Below the pieces are notes generated by a model. The model ran no database searches. It saw nothing but the letters and a program-made list of their open reading frames with translations, and had not been told where the DNA came from. From WTJY01 sp045105475 (lineage in GTDB: Bacteria > Chloroflexota > Anaerolineae > Promineifilales > Promineifilaceae): DNA of 64,000 nt. A program made the translations under genes and the position numbers. Position 1 is the stretch's first letter; each line of letters opens with the position of its first letter. The stretch is from NCBI GenBank assembly GCA_045105475.1, contig JBGCDP010000125.1, forward strand, positions 1-64,000. The letters run 5' to 3'. Below are positions 44,264 through 54,164 of the stretch, piece by piece.

Positions 44264-44269
44264 TATACT
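44264..44269 (+). promoter_or_regulatory. Candidate -10 box for a leaderless response regulator
   Basis: TATACT ends six bases before the ATG at 44276. No convincing -35. Confidence 0.4.
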
Positions 44270-44275
44270 TTTAGC

Positions 44276-44971
44276 ATGCGTGAAAAGATTTTAATTGTTG
44301 AAGACGAAGCACGAATTGTGCGCACACTACGATTGTATTTAGAACAATCAGGTTTCACCGTGGCGGCCGTTTCTGATGGAAACCAGGCACTGCCTGCCTT
44401 TAAACAAGAACGGCCAGCACTTGTATTGCTCGACTTAAATCTGCCACAAGTTGATGGATTGGACATTTGCCGTGCGATGCGTCGGCTAAGTAATACTCCG
44501 ATTATCATGCTAACTGCACGCATCGAAGAGACCGATCGTTTAATTGGCTTAGAACTGGGAGCTGATGACTATATCAGCAAACCTTTTTCTCCACGTGAAG
44601 TTGTTGCCCGCGTTCGAGCTGTGCTCCGCCGTACAACCCTTCATAAACCGGCCGATGCTTTACAAGCCGGTGCGATACGGATTGATTTAGCCGGATATAG
44701 GGCTTGGATTAAAGACAATTTATTAAATCTGACTCAATCAGAATATGATATTTTGGTTGCTCTTGTCGAAAACAAAGGGCGAGTGTTGAACCGCTTGCAA
44801 TTGCTTAATGCAACCCAGGGCGTTGTGTTTGAAGGGTTTGAGCGCACGATTGATCAACATATTAAAAATTTGCGGCGCAAGATTAAGGATGCGATTGGCC
44901 CAACTTCAGTAATAGATACCGTTTATGGTGTTGGCTACCGACTGGATGATTTAGTGATTGACGATGATTAA
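44276..44971 (+). CDS. OmpR/PhoB family response regulator
   Basis: 231 residues. Receiver domain with phospho-Asp53 (LVLLDLNLPQVDG), acidic pocket VEDEA at 8-12 and Lys in YISKPFSP near 103. The C-terminal winged helix (about 130-228) has LTQSEYDILVALVENKGRVLNR and ends DTVYGVGYRL. It overlaps the histidine kinase start by eight bases, so the two are co-translated. Confidence 0.95.
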   Translation: MREKILIVEDEARIVRTLRLYLEQSGFTVAAVSDGNQALPAFKQERPALVLLDLNLPQVDGLDICRAMRRLSNTPIIMLTARIEETDRLIGLELGADDYISKPFSPREVVARVRAVLRRTTLHKPADALQAGAIRIDLAGYRAWIKDNLLNLTQSEYDILVALVENKGRVLNRLQLLNATQGVVFEGFERTIDQHIKNLRRKIKDAIGPTSVIDTVYGVGYRLDDLVIDDD

Positions 44972-46550
44972 CAAACTACGTTCCATAATTGTGTGGCGGC
45001 CTAAAATTCGAGAGAGGTTGAGTCAGCGTATAAAGATGCGCCGATTAATCAATCAATCACGACCGCGTCGCTTTCCAAGGCTGCATAAAATCGGCCGATT
45101 TTTTCTTGATCGTCTACGGCTCGTGGCGCTTTTCAGCTTTATCTTCAGAGGTATAAAAACTGTCTTCCGTAGCCTTTGGTTTCGAATGGTAGGTGTTTAC
45201 GCCGTCATGCTGCTCATTTTGCTGGCTATTGTGCTTAACTTACTTGATACGATTGCCTTTCGTGAAATTGCTCAATTTAATCTGGCACGTGAGCAGTTGA
45301 TTTCAGAAATCATCGTAGAGCCACCTGCACCTGATTTATTAGATGAAACTCTATTGCCTGATAGTCCACCTATCCCATCTCTTTCCGCAGATGATGCCAT
45401 CTCCGACCTAGATAATCGGCCGCCGATTATTATTTCAACTGGCGAAGACACCATAGAAATCGACCTGTCAGGTTTGACATCGATCATTGATGATGAAAAC
45501 TTTAGGGTTGAACATTATTTAGGTGGGAGCTACTTTTTCGATTCGATACGAGACGATATGCGTACCGCTTTTATCATTGCATCTGGAGTGGTGCTTTTGT
45601 TTGGCACGGCCGTATTTTGGCAGATATCCCGGCCGCTTACGCATATTCGCACCGCCTCGCACGCAATTTCTCAAGGCGACCACTCTGTGCGCGTGCCGGT
45701 TAAATCCCATGATGAATTAGGCCGAGTAGCTACTGCTTTTAATCAGATGGCGGAAGAGCTTGAAAAGCAGGATGAAGTCCGCAAGAAAATGGTGGCAGAT
45801 GTCGCACATGAGCTGCGTACTCCTTTGACCGTCATGAAGTCTAATCTTGAGGCGATGTTAGATGGATTGCTTGAGCCTACTGAAAATGAGTTGGGTGAAC
45901 TGCATGACGAAGTCGGCCGCTTGTCACGCATGATTGAAGACCTGCGTATGCTATCGCTAGCTGACGCTGGAGAGCTGCCGATTATCAAGCAGCAGGTCGA
46001 CATTCGAAGCTTGCTGGGCTTGATTGTCACCCGCTACAGATCGCTGGCCGAAACAAATGATATTGAATTAGTACAAGATGAAACCGATGTGCCTCTATTA
46101 ATTTATGCGGATAGTGATAAGTTGCAGCAGGCGATTCGTAATCTTTTGGAAAATGCGTTGCACTACACCCCAGAAGGGGGGCGTGTCCGTGTGACGGCCG
46201 TGCGTGATAAAAAGATGGCGCATATTTCTATTATCGATACCGGTTCTGGTATTCCGTCTGAAGAGCTAGCGCAACTTTTTGATCGTTTTTGGCGTGGAGA
46301 TCGCTCCCGTAATCGGCATAGTGGTGGCTCTGGGTTAGGCTTAGCAATTGTGCAACAAATCGTTGATTTGCATGAAGGCAAAGTGACGGCCGTTTCTCCT
46401 GATGGAACCGGAGCCGTTTTTACGATTTCACTCCCTCTTGAAGCACGGGCGCCAAGAGTAACTGTCGGCCAATCATCACCCATTACCGAGGAGCGTCCTC
46501 GCCGATTTAGGATTTTTAGAAGAAAAAAGAAGCTTGTTGAGCAAAAATAG
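44964..46550 (+). CDS. Sensor histidine kinase with HAMP domain
   Basis: 528 residues from the ATG at 44964 (a TTG two codons earlier is also in frame). A basic N-terminal cytoplasmic stretch, two transmembrane helices (about 75-95 and 195-215), an acidic Pro-rich external loop between them, HAMP (about 216-268), phospho-His282 in VADVAHELRTPL, and an HATPase_c domain with N box LLENALHYTPEGG, G1 IDTGSGIP and G2 SGGSGLGLAIV. Signal unknown. Confidence 0.94.
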   Translation: MINKLRSIIVWRPKIRERLSQRIKMRRLINQSRPRRFPRLHKIGRFFLDRLRLVALFSFIFRGIKTVFRSLWFRMVGVYAVMLLILLAIVLNLLDTIAFREIAQFNLAREQLISEIIVEPPAPDLLDETLLPDSPPIPSLSADDAISDLDNRPPIIISTGEDTIEIDLSGLTSIIDDENFRVEHYLGGSYFFDSIRDDMRTAFIIASGVVLLFGTAVFWQISRPLTHIRTASHAISQGDHSVRVPVKSHDELGRVATAFNQMAEELEKQDEVRKKMVADVAHELRTPLTVMKSNLEAMLDGLLEPTENELGELHDEVGRLSRMIEDLRMLSLADAGELPIIKQQVDIRSLLGLIVTRYRSLAETNDIELVQDETDVPLLIYADSDKLQQAIRNLLENALHYTPEGGRVRVTAVRDKKMAHISIIDTGSGIPSEELAQLFDRFWRGDRSRNRHSGGSGLGLAIVQQIVDLHEGKVTAVSPDGTGAVFTISLPLEARAPRVTVGQSSPITEERPRRFRIFRRKKKLVEQK

Positions 46551-46609
46551 GCATACTTAAATCAAACTGACCAAATAAACTACGTTGGTCGTTGTTTTGT
46601 TGTTCTTGC

Positions 46610-48028
46610 TTAAAACTGGAAATAGATGAACGGGGATGCGTTTGTGGGTGCTAAAAAGAAAACGGTGGCTAGCTGCAAGAATAACACGGCCGGCGCATAA
46701 GCCTGTTGAATATTCAAAATTGGATACTTGATATCGAATCGTCTAACGACAAAGCTGCCAATGAAAGCGGTCGGAATGACGAGAAGTGCCGGGCGGTAGA
46801 ACCACTGGATTCCAAACGAATCCAGGAAGAGCAGCTTGTTAAACACCAAGAGGGTGACATCAAATGACGGGGAGCGGAAAAACACCCATGTCAATGTGAC
46901 AATAATAAAAACAGTGCAAGCTTGGAGCCAGACTTTTGGCGACCGCCATGTTTCGCCAGATTTAGTAAAATTCCCAAGATCAAAGAGTCTTTCAACTGCT
47001 AAATAGAGGCCGTGTAAAAAGCCCCAAATGACAAAGTTCCAGCTGGCACCGTGCCATAGCCCACCCAATAGCATGGTTAGCATGAGATTGATGTATGTAC
47101 GTCGGACCCCTTTTCGGTTTCCACCCAGCGGGATATAGAGGTAATCACGTAGCCAAGTTGAAAGTGAAATATGCCATCTGCGCCAAAATTCTGTGATTGA
47201 AATTGACGTATAGGGCAAGTTGAAGTTTTGAGGCAAAGTAAGCCCCATCATCCGGCCGAGGCCGATCGCCATTTCACTATAGCCGCTGAAATCACACAAA
47301 ATTTGGAAAGAATAAGCTACGGCCGCCAGCCAAACGGTGGCTGAAGAATAGATGTCAGGTGCGCCATAAACTTGATCTACTACAAGCGATAAATTGTCAG
47401 CAATGACTAGTTTGATAAACAGCCCACGAATGAAGATTTGAATCCCTGCAAAAATCTCGTCTTTATCGAGAACCACGCCACGTTCTAACTGGGGCATAAA
47501 GTCGATGGCACGCACAATTGGTCCTGCGACAAGCTGAGGAAAGAAGGCGACAAATGTAGCGAAATCGAGAAATGATTTAGCAGGAGCAAGTCTGCGACGA
47601 TAAATGTCAATCGTGTAGCTCATAGTCTGGAATGTGTAAAACGAGATGCCAACCGGTAGGATAATGTTGAGATTTGAGACATTCCAGCCACCACTGCTTA
47701 GGACCACATTGGCTGAGTCGATGAAGAAGTTGAAGTATTTGAAAAAGCCTAATAGTCCCAAATTCACGCACATCGACAGAATAAGCAGCCATTTTCGTTG
47801 ATTTTCATTTAGCTCATTTTCTTCACTTTGACCCAAGGCCCGGCCGATAAAAAAGTCGACGATGGTTGAAAAAAATATGAGCGCGGTAAAACGATAATCC
47901 CAATATCCATAGAAGATATAGCTGGCAACCAGCAAAATGACTTTGCGGACTGAATCGTTTTTGAAAACGAACAGCAACAGCATGACAACGCTAATAAATT
48001 GAAGAAAAACGAGAGAAGCAAAATTCAT
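46610..48028 (-). CDS. MBOAT family O-acyltransferase (AlgI-like)
   Basis: 472 residues, about 11 transmembrane helices. MBOAT hallmarks: GISFYTFQTMSYTIDIYRR, FWRRWHISLSTWLRDYLYIP and the catalytic His in LLGGLWHGASWNFVIWG near 325. AlgI-type enzymes move acetyl groups to the extracytoplasmic side for glycan O-acetylation. The SGNH partner is three bases upstream. Confidence 0.93.
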   Translation of the reverse strand: MNFASLVFLQFISVVMLLLFVFKNDSVRKVILLVASYIFYGYWDYRFTALIFFSTIVDFFIGRALGQSEENELNENQRKWLLILSMCVNLGLLGFFKYFNFFIDSANVVLSSGGWNVSNLNIILPVGISFYTFQTMSYTIDIYRRRLAPAKSFLDFATFVAFFPQLVAGPIVRAIDFMPQLERGVVLDKDEIFAGIQIFIRGLFIKLVIADNLSLVVDQVYGAPDIYSSATVWLAAVAYSFQILCDFSGYSEMAIGLGRMMGLTLPQNFNLPYTSISITEFWRRWHISLSTWLRDYLYIPLGGNRKGVRRTYINLMLTMLLGGLWHGASWNFVIWGFLHGLYLAVERLFDLGNFTKSGETWRSPKVWLQACTVFIIVTLTWVFFRSPSFDVTLLVFNKLLFLDSFGIQWFYRPALLVIPTAFIGSFVVRRFDIKYPILNIQQAYAPAVLFLQLATVFFLAPTNASPFIYFQF

Positions 48029-48031
48029 GAT

Positions 48032-49126
48032 TTAGTTTTGGGTGGTTGTTTTGACAGTTATTTGCTCAATCTGTGCGGCTAAAATCTCACCAACGATTTG
48101 GTGCCCGTATTCGTTTAGATGGCCAATGCCGGGCAGGGAATTGCTGAAGCCACGTGGTAATCGGCCGGATGTTTCCATCAATTCTGTGAATTCTCCAGAT
48201 GGATCAACTATTTTCCATTCTTCAATTTTTGAGAAATGCTCAAGTAAATCTGTGAACTCAACTTCTTCGCTTACAAACTGATCGCCTTGGACCGTAGGGG
48301 CATATGGGAGTAGGACAATGATGACTTCAACATCTGCATATGCTTCGCGGAGCATTTCTAATTGTGTGTCAATGACATCAAGAGCGATGGGGGCTGACTC
48401 ACCACCCGCTTGAGCTGGCGGCTTACTAGCTTCAGAAAACAGTCGTTGGCGTTTGGTTCCTTGAACCAATAAAACCGTATTTTGCATAAGCTGGCCCAGC
48501 CAATGATCATTAAAAGGAGGTGGGTTATGTACCAGCTTTAACTCATCTTTTTGAGAAACGAAGTGATTAATTTTATTTTTGTCATAGACTTCATGCTTGA
48601 AAAAATCCTGGACACTCAGCTGGAGCACAACAACCTCAGGTGAGTAAAGCCCTTTTACAACTGGGGCAAGATATACATAATCTGCTACAGATGAATAAGC
48701 TTTGCCATGGTTCCGTAGGTTGAAGGCTAAACCCTTTTTCATCAGGATCGACTCGGCCACTGAAACAAAATTGTCTGTATATGCGACCTGATGAGACTCT
48801 GTATGTGAGTCGCCCAGTACAACGATGTTTTGACCTTCGTTGCTGATTGTTTGTTGTTCTCCATGATCTGCAAAGTAGTTGATCCCGTAGCCTTCAGACC
48901 CCCAGATGAGAAAAGTGCCTTCGGCCGGATAATAACCCCAATCTTCGTCATAGCCATAGCTAAAAGGGGGGGATTCGACAAAGAGGCGTAAGCCAAGCTC
49001 GACCACAATTAATGCGAGCACCAACCATAAACCTGCTTTTACTAGGTAGGTTATGATTGAGAAAATTAATTGGATTGGGCTTGTATTGTTTGGTTGAGCC
49101 TGGGGGGTATTGAGAGGACTGCTCAT
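48032..49126 (-). CDS. Membrane-anchored SGNH/GDSL hydrolase-like protein
   Basis: 364 residues. One N-terminal transmembrane helix (about 28-48) and an external domain with the block I GDS in IVVLGDSHTESHQ (about 100-112), a later VVVLQLSVQDFF and a block V GHLNEYGHQIVG near 340. It resembles the AlgX/PatB-type partners that receive acetyl groups from an AlgI-like MBOAT protein. The MBOAT gene follows, so together they likely O-acetylate a surface polysaccharide. Confidence 0.82.
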   Translation of the reverse strand: MSSPLNTPQAQPNNTSPIQLIFSIITYLVKAGLWLVLALIVVELGLRLFVESPPFSYGYDEDWGYYPAEGTFLIWGSEGYGINYFADHGEQQTISNEGQNIVVLGDSHTESHQVAYTDNFVSVAESILMKKGLAFNLRNHGKAYSSVADYVYLAPVVKGLYSPEVVVLQLSVQDFFKHEVYDKNKINHFVSQKDELKLVHNPPPFNDHWLGQLMQNTVLLVQGTKRQRLFSEASKPPAQAGGESAPIALDVIDTQLEMLREAYADVEVIIVLLPYAPTVQGDQFVSEEVEFTDLLEHFSKIEEWKIVDPSGEFTELMETSGRLPRGFSNSLPGIGHLNEYGHQIVGEILAAQIEQITVKTTTQN

Positions 49127-49298
49127 TTGGGGATATTTTGCTAAATTAAGATAGTTTCTAGCGGTCTTTATTTTCAGTATAACTATGATTGGTTACAGTG
49201 AATATGACTATTTTTGGGGATAGTCTAAAAAACCTACCTATCAGTTTAGCGAAATCAGGGCTTTTGTGTGTGAATGTTCAGCAAGCCCTTTAACCCGC

Positions 49299-49880
49299 CT
49301 ACTTTGCCGATAATTGAGCTGAGTGGATGATTTTATATTGAGGTCCGCGCTTTTTTGTCCTAAACGAATGGTATAGATGGACGGCTGTTACACGCCAATC
49401 GGCCGGAGGTGTGTGGCTGCCAAAAGGGAGTTGGGCTTTTTCGACCTGGTCTGGCTTACGCACTCGGCCGAGGGTGAGATGGGGAGTGTATTTTCGAGCT
49501 TCAGGTTTGTAGTCGATTATTTCCAAACTTGAATCAAGCCGTTCTTTAAGCGTATGCAGCTGCTTTACGCCACCCTGAAGACCGGTATGAATCACTTTTG
49601 GATTTCTACGTCTAGGAAAACAGCCGATTGCACCTAAGCGCAATGGGAATGATTTAATATCAGCTGTGACCTTATCTAGTAGATCACAAACGGCCGCGAC
49701 TTGTTCAGGCTGATTGCCATCACCCAAGAACGCCAACGTCAAATGCATGCTTTTTGGTCGGGTCCAAGTAATTGCATTTTCAGGCAGCATGTCGCCTAGA
49801 TCGATTTGGATATCTTCTAAAACTTCGCGTACTTCATCTGTTATGGAAATTGCCACAAAGATACGAATGCCATCACTCAT
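49299..49880 (-). CDS. thpR: RNA 2',3'-cyclic phosphodiesterase
   Basis: 193 residues with two HxTx motifs, HLTLAFLG and HLTLGRVRKP, the catalytic pair of the 2H phosphoesterase LigT/ThpR group. The frame is open to 50057, but the ATG at 49880 overlaps the upstream AI-2E gene by eight bases (AATGAGTGA), a coupled start. Confidence 0.93.
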   Translation of the reverse strand: MSDGIRIFVAISITDEVREVLEDIQIDLGDMLPENAITWTRPKSMHLTLAFLGDGNQPEQVAAVCDLLDKVTADIKSFPLRLGAIGCFPRRRNPKVIHTGLQGGVKQLHTLKERLDSSLEIIDYKPEARKYTPHLTLGRVRKPDQVEKAQLPFGSHTPPADWRVTAVHLYHSFRTKKRGPQYKIIHSAQLSAK

Positions 49881-51150
49881 TGGTTTCAGCTCCATTTGAT
49901 TCTGCTTCCGAATCTTCGTCTTCTTTTTTATTAAGGACAACCCCCGCTCTGCGCAACTGCCATCGCTCCCAGGCCGTTTCAGCCCATGACGGCTCGTCCT
50001 CTGGAATTTTTTCAGGCTCTGGGAATGGATCGAGGTCGAACATTTTGCGCCAAGCATATCGGCCGAGGAGCTTCATGGTTGCTAAAACAGGTGCCGCCAA
50101 AACTGTTCCTAATACACCAGCAAACGTTGCCCCTGCAAGCGCACCTACAAATACGATTAGCGGATTGAGATCGAGAGCATCACCTACGATTTTTGGAACT
50201 AAAAAGTTGTTTTCGATTTGCTGAATAATTAGCATCACGATGGTGACTACAATTACAAATTGAAAGCTAGTTAAGCCTAAATAGTTGCTGGCTTGAAATA
50301 TAGCAACCAAGATAGCTGCTCCTGTACCGATGATAGGGCCGATATAAGGGATAAACTCCATCAGGCCAGATATAAGGCCCAGTGCTAGCGGGTTGTCTAC
50401 CCCTAGAGCCAGCATACAGACATAAACAACCACACCGATCACGATTGCTAAGATTGCTTGTCCGCGTAGATATGATTGCCAAATACGGCCGAATTCGCGC
50501 CAAAGTCGTTCGGCATCATATCGATAGCCAGGAAACTCTGCCATGTCTCCAACCCATTCCTGAAGCTTGGGTGCATCATTCGAAATGTAAATTGAGACAA
50601 ATAAGATGATAACGAGCGAACCAATTGTTGTTGCTGTACCCAATGCCAAATTGCCGACAGAGCTGCCAACTTGAACAATAGCCGGCTGGATGTAGTCGGA
50701 AAGAAAAGTCGTGACATCTTGAACATTGCTGTTATCAAAGTTCAGAGCTGGAAAGCTATATTCAAACCCTGCTAGGGTGCGAGGCATTGTCAAAAACGTG
50801 TTGGTCTGCTCTAAATAAAGCGGAATATTTTCAATAACGGTTGGAATACTTTCAAATAAATTTGAGATTTGGCGAAAGGCAGATATTCCAGCATAAACAA
50901 ATGCACCAATAAATCCAATCGTGAGCAAGATATAGGTGATGCTCGTTACTGCGCCACGGCTGAGGCGTGTCGTCCGATTCCCAAATTCGATGACCGGATA
51001 TAGCAAATAGGAAATGATGGCGGCGATAATAATTGACGTAATCAGCGATTGGAACCGCCATATTACTAAAATCAAAAATATTAGTAGAAAGATGGCGACG
51101 GATACTTTGACTGATCTCGACCAGGGTGGCGAGCTATGTTCAGAATTCAT
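49873..51150 (-). CDS. AI-2E family transporter
   Basis: 425 residues, about eight transmembrane helices in the usual arrangement, with FQSLITSIIIAAIISYLLYP near 28-47 and the family block LMEFIPYIGPIIGTGAAILVA near 265-285, then LNPLIVFVGALAGATFAGVLG near 333-353. Members include TqsA and Na/H-antiporter-like proteins, so the cargo is not known. An acidic tail (EDEDSEAESNGAETNE) closes it. Confidence 0.92.
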   Translation of the reverse strand: MNSEHSSPPWSRSVKVSVAIFLLIFLILVIWRFQSLITSIIIAAIISYLLYPVIEFGNRTTRLSRGAVTSITYILLTIGFIGAFVYAGISAFRQISNLFESIPTVIENIPLYLEQTNTFLTMPRTLAGFEYSFPALNFDNSNVQDVTTFLSDYIQPAIVQVGSSVGNLALGTATTIGSLVIILFVSIYISNDAPKLQEWVGDMAEFPGYRYDAERLWREFGRIWQSYLRGQAILAIVIGVVVYVCMLALGVDNPLALGLISGLMEFIPYIGPIIGTGAAILVAIFQASNYLGLTSFQFVIVVTIVMLIIQQIENNFLVPKIVGDALDLNPLIVFVGALAGATFAGVLGTVLAAPVLATMKLLGRYAWRKMFDLDPFPEPEKIPEDEPSWAETAWERWQLRRAGVVLNKKEDEDSEAESNGAETNE

Positions 51151-51354
51151 AAATCGTTTTTCAATAGTAATTACGCGAGAAATATTTTCTCAAATTTACA
51201 CCTTTTAAATTAGGCTTTTATTTTATGATTTTATCGCAGCTTCGGCTACGATCTGATTTCTGTTACTTTTAGTTTCTTAAAATCTGGTTGCAGATTAAGT
51301 TGGTTTGGCTATTATGATTGCTGGAGTGGGAGAAACCGAGTAGGAGAATGACCG

Positions 51355-52269
51355 ATGCCACGATATTGGGATCAGGCTGAATTAGAACGCTATATTTCAC
51401 AAGGGACTGAAGAGAGCCTGACGCTTGATTATAAAGCGGGTATGGCTTTGTCGACAGAAGCGAATCGGCAGAAAGAGATTGCAAAAGATGTGTCAGCAAT
51501 GGCAAATTCGGCCGGGGGTGTCATTATTTATGGGATTGGCGAAGACCAAACTAACGGCCGCTATAAACCGGCTCAACTTGTGCCAGTTGATCGGCGCATC
51601 TGCTCACGTGAGACGCTTGAGCAAATTATCAGTAGTAATATTCAACCCCGAATCAGTGGCATCAAAATTTATCCGGTACCCTTATCAACCGGAGAGAACG
51701 ATGTAGCCTACGTGGTTTCAATCCCGCAAAGCGATACAGTCCACCAAGTTGTACGTAGCAAGCGTTACTATAAAAGGTTCAATTTTGAATCTGTACCGAT
51801 GGAAGATTTTGAGATTCGTGACGTGCTGAACCGCTTGTCTTCAGCCGATGTTATTTCATGGGTTGGTCAGCTAACTCATGAGTTAGATCCAAGTGGGGAA
51901 GGGCAGATATGGTCGATCCCACTTTTTGTTAAAAATCGGTCGATGGCTGTTGCCCGCGATAGTTCTATGACTGTTGAATTTATTGATATTAAGTCAGAGA
52001 ATCGACTGACGGCCGAAAAGTTTGTTGTTAAAACACAGCTCGTTCCCCAAGACTACAGCATGTACATCTCATCTTTTCAAGAAGCGATCCATCGTGGGCT
52101 TGATAAATACTTTGGAACCTTTCAGGTCTATATCACCGGCTCACAAACGATTTCACTCCGAATTCAACTTTTTTCAGATGGGATGCGAGCTAAATACAGT
52201 CGTATTAAATTAAACTTTGGGGGAAATAGCAGTACGATTCAGGTTGAGGATGAAGGCTACCTGTATTAA
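51355..52269 (+). CDS. AlbA_2 (Schlafen-like) domain protein
   Basis: 304 residues. The AlbA_2 fold covers about 10-150: EESLTLDYKAGMAL at the start, then KEIAKDVSAMANSAGGVIIY and GIGE, typical of this putative nucleic-acid-binding domain, ending in KRYYKRFNFESVPMEDFEIRD. The rest (160-304) is a beta-rich region with no match. Helicase or HTH partners that often accompany the domain are absent. Role uncertain. Confidence 0.8.
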   Translation: MPRYWDQAELERYISQGTEESLTLDYKAGMALSTEANRQKEIAKDVSAMANSAGGVIIYGIGEDQTNGRYKPAQLVPVDRRICSRETLEQIISSNIQPRISGIKIYPVPLSTGENDVAYVVSIPQSDTVHQVVRSKRYYKRFNFESVPMEDFEIRDVLNRLSSADVISWVGQLTHELDPSGEGQIWSIPLFVKNRSMAVARDSSMTVEFIDIKSENRLTAEKFVVKTQLVPQDYSMYISSFQEAIHRGLDKYFGTFQVYITGSQTISLRIQLFSDGMRAKYSRIKLNFGGNSSTIQVEDEGYLY

Positions 52270-52286
52270 TTAGTGACCAGTAATCT

Positions 52287-52306
52287 GTTTTCAGCGATCA
52301 GTTTTA
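52287..52306. repeat. Short intergenic repeat GTTTTCAGCGAYCAG, copy 1
   Basis: GTTTTCAGCGATCAGTTTTA shares its first 15 bases, one mismatch aside, and its CAGTTTTA end with the spacer at 58359-58385. Confidence 0.4.
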
Positions 52307-52349
52307 CTTTAATAACAAATCACCGGCGTTGAGCGCACTGGCCACTACT

Positions 52350-52697
52350 TTAGGGCATGCGAATGACAACTTTGCCTTCATGCCATAGTTCTTCTAAATT
52401 GTAGTAACTCCGTTTTTCTTCAGAAAAAATGTGGACTATTAAATCGCCGAAATCAACTAGGACCCAGCCAGATCTAAAATCACCTTCGATTTTGGCACCA
52501 CCCACATTTGCTTTCATTTTTGCGTCTTCACGTATTGCTTCGGCAATAGCGCGCAATTGTCGTTCGTTGGTTGAATTACAAAGAAGAAAGTAGTCAGCTA
52601 TGACCGTTTGCTCTTGCATGTCGAGCAGCAAAATATCAACACCTTTCTTTGCTTCAATTGATTCAATTAGCACATTTGCTAGTTCTAAGCTTTCCAG
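52350..52697 (-). CDS. rsfS: Ribosomal silencing factor RsfS
   Basis: Binds uL14 and blocks subunit joining in starvation. Motifs: DILLLDMQEQTVIADYFLLC and GWVLVDFGDLIVHIF. The shortest frame starts GTG at 52673, but residues encoded further upstream (LESLELANVLIESIEAKKG) fit the conserved first helix. A CTG at 52697 lies six bases after GGAGGT and is the best start, giving 115 residues; no ATG is available in this frame. Confidence 0.92.
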   Translation of the reverse strand: MESLELANVLIESIEAKKGVDILLLDMQEQTVIADYFLLCNSTNERQLRAIAEAIREDAKMKANVGGAKIEGDFRSGWVLVDFGDLIVHIFSEEKRSYYNLEELWHEGKVVIRMP

Positions 52698-52836
52698 AAG
52701 TGAACCTCCGCGTTCATTGTTCTCTAAAATTTGAATATTGATTATACGTTATTTGTACCGTTGTAGGTAGGTGGTGTAAGGCTACCATCTGTTTTCTAAT
52801 ATCTCGTCGTTATTTCTGACAACCGCGTAAACAATG

Positions 52837-52865
52837 TTGCGATGCACCTGCGACAAATCTAAAAT
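52837..52865 (+). promoter_or_regulatory. Leaderless promoter of xseA
   Basis: TTGCGA (52837-52842), 17-nt spacer, TAAAAT (52860-52865), six bases, then the ATG at 52872. Confidence 0.6.
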
Positions 52866-52871
52866 TCAGCT

Positions 52872-54116
52872 ATGGATTTATTCTCTTCACTTCAAGAACC
52901 TGACGGCCTGCAAACCGGTGCATGGACTGTGTCTGAAGCAAATGGCTATATTCGTGATCTGTTCGAGACGGATTTTCGATTAAAGGATATGGAAGTCGAA
53001 GGGGAAATCTCAAATTTTACCCGGGCACGATCTGGCCATCTCTACTTTACATTAAAAGATGATTCGTCTCAGATGAAGTGTGTGATGTGGCGTAGCCATG
53101 CGGAACGACTCCATTTTGACCCTAGTGGAGGAGATCAAGTTGTTGTGCGTGGGAGCGTTTCAGTTTATGAAGCAGGCGGCCAATATCAAATGTATGCAAG
53201 CCGAATTCAACCGGCCGGACGTGGTGATTTGGCTGTGGCATTTGAGCAGCTTAAGCAAAAGCTGACTGATGAGGGACTTTTTGACCCTGAACGCAAAAAA
53301 GCCTTGCCTCCGTTTCCTAAAAAGATCGGTATTGTCACTTCGCTTAATGCGGCCGGGCTTCAAGACATTCTCAACGTGTTACGTCGCCGCTATCCCATTG
53401 CTGAAGTACTCATCGCCCCAACTTTGGTGCAGGGGAATGGGGCACCATCTGGAATTGTTAAGGCATTACAGTGGCTCGACGGCCGATCTGACATTGATTT
53501 GATTATTGTGGCGCGGGGTGGCGGCTCTATCGAAGATTTGTGGGCTTTTAATGATGAGGCTGTTGCTCGGGCGGTGGCTGAGGCCCAGCATCCGATTATT
53601 TCGGGTGTAGGGCATGAAACAGATTTCACGATTATTGATTTTGTTTCAGATTTGCGGGCACCGACACCGTCGGCCGCGGCCGAGTTGGCAACGCAAGATA
53701 TCAGCGACATTGCAGCCTTTATCTCTGGTGCGCGTCAATTTCTCGACAGGCAAATTGTGGGGCTGCTGACAGATAAAAAAGATCGTGTAGAATCCCTCGC
53801 TCGGGCGGTTGAGCTGTTAGGCCCCGTTTACTCAATTAACACGGCACGCCAGACGCTCGATTTTCTTGAGCAGCGTCTGGCTGGAGCGATGCGACAATCT
53901 TTAAATAACGAAAAACAGGCTCTGTTGTTGGCTTCTGCTAAACTTGAAGCGGTTAGTCCGGTGGCAACACTTGCACGAGGCTACGCGATTCTACGTGATC
54001 CAAATGGGGTTGTGCGGTCATCTGTAGATGGCCTAACGGCTGGTGATTTGGTTCAAATCCAATTGCAAGATGGTACAGTTGCGGCCGAAGTTCAATCGGC
54101 AGAAAAAAACAATTAA
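52872..54116 (+). CDS. xseA: Exodeoxyribonuclease VII large subunit
   Basis: 414 residues. An OB-fold domain at about 15-115 (VEGEISNFTRARSGHLYFTL) precedes the nuclease domain with KIGIVTSLNAAGLQDIL, IIVARGGGSIEDLWAFNDE and PIISGVGHETDFTIIDF then DLRAPTPSAAAEL, all family hallmarks. It degrades single-stranded DNA with XseB, whose gene follows 48 bases later. Confidence 0.96.
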   Translation: MDLFSSLQEPDGLQTGAWTVSEANGYIRDLFETDFRLKDMEVEGEISNFTRARSGHLYFTLKDDSSQMKCVMWRSHAERLHFDPSGGDQVVVRGSVSVYEAGGQYQMYASRIQPAGRGDLAVAFEQLKQKLTDEGLFDPERKKALPPFPKKIGIVTSLNAAGLQDILNVLRRRYPIAEVLIAPTLVQGNGAPSGIVKALQWLDGRSDIDLIIVARGGGSIEDLWAFNDEAVARAVAEAQHPIISGVGHETDFTIIDFVSDLRAPTPSAAAELATQDISDIAAFISGARQFLDRQIVGLLTDKKDRVESLARAVELLGPVYSINTARQTLDFLEQRLAGAMRQSLNNEKQALLLASAKLEAVSPVATLARGYAILRDPNGVVRSSVDGLTAGDLVQIQLQDGTVAAEVQSAEKNN

Positions 54117-54164
54117 TGTTGGTCTAGCTTAATCAGACTAAAGGCTGATGGCTGAAAACTAAAA

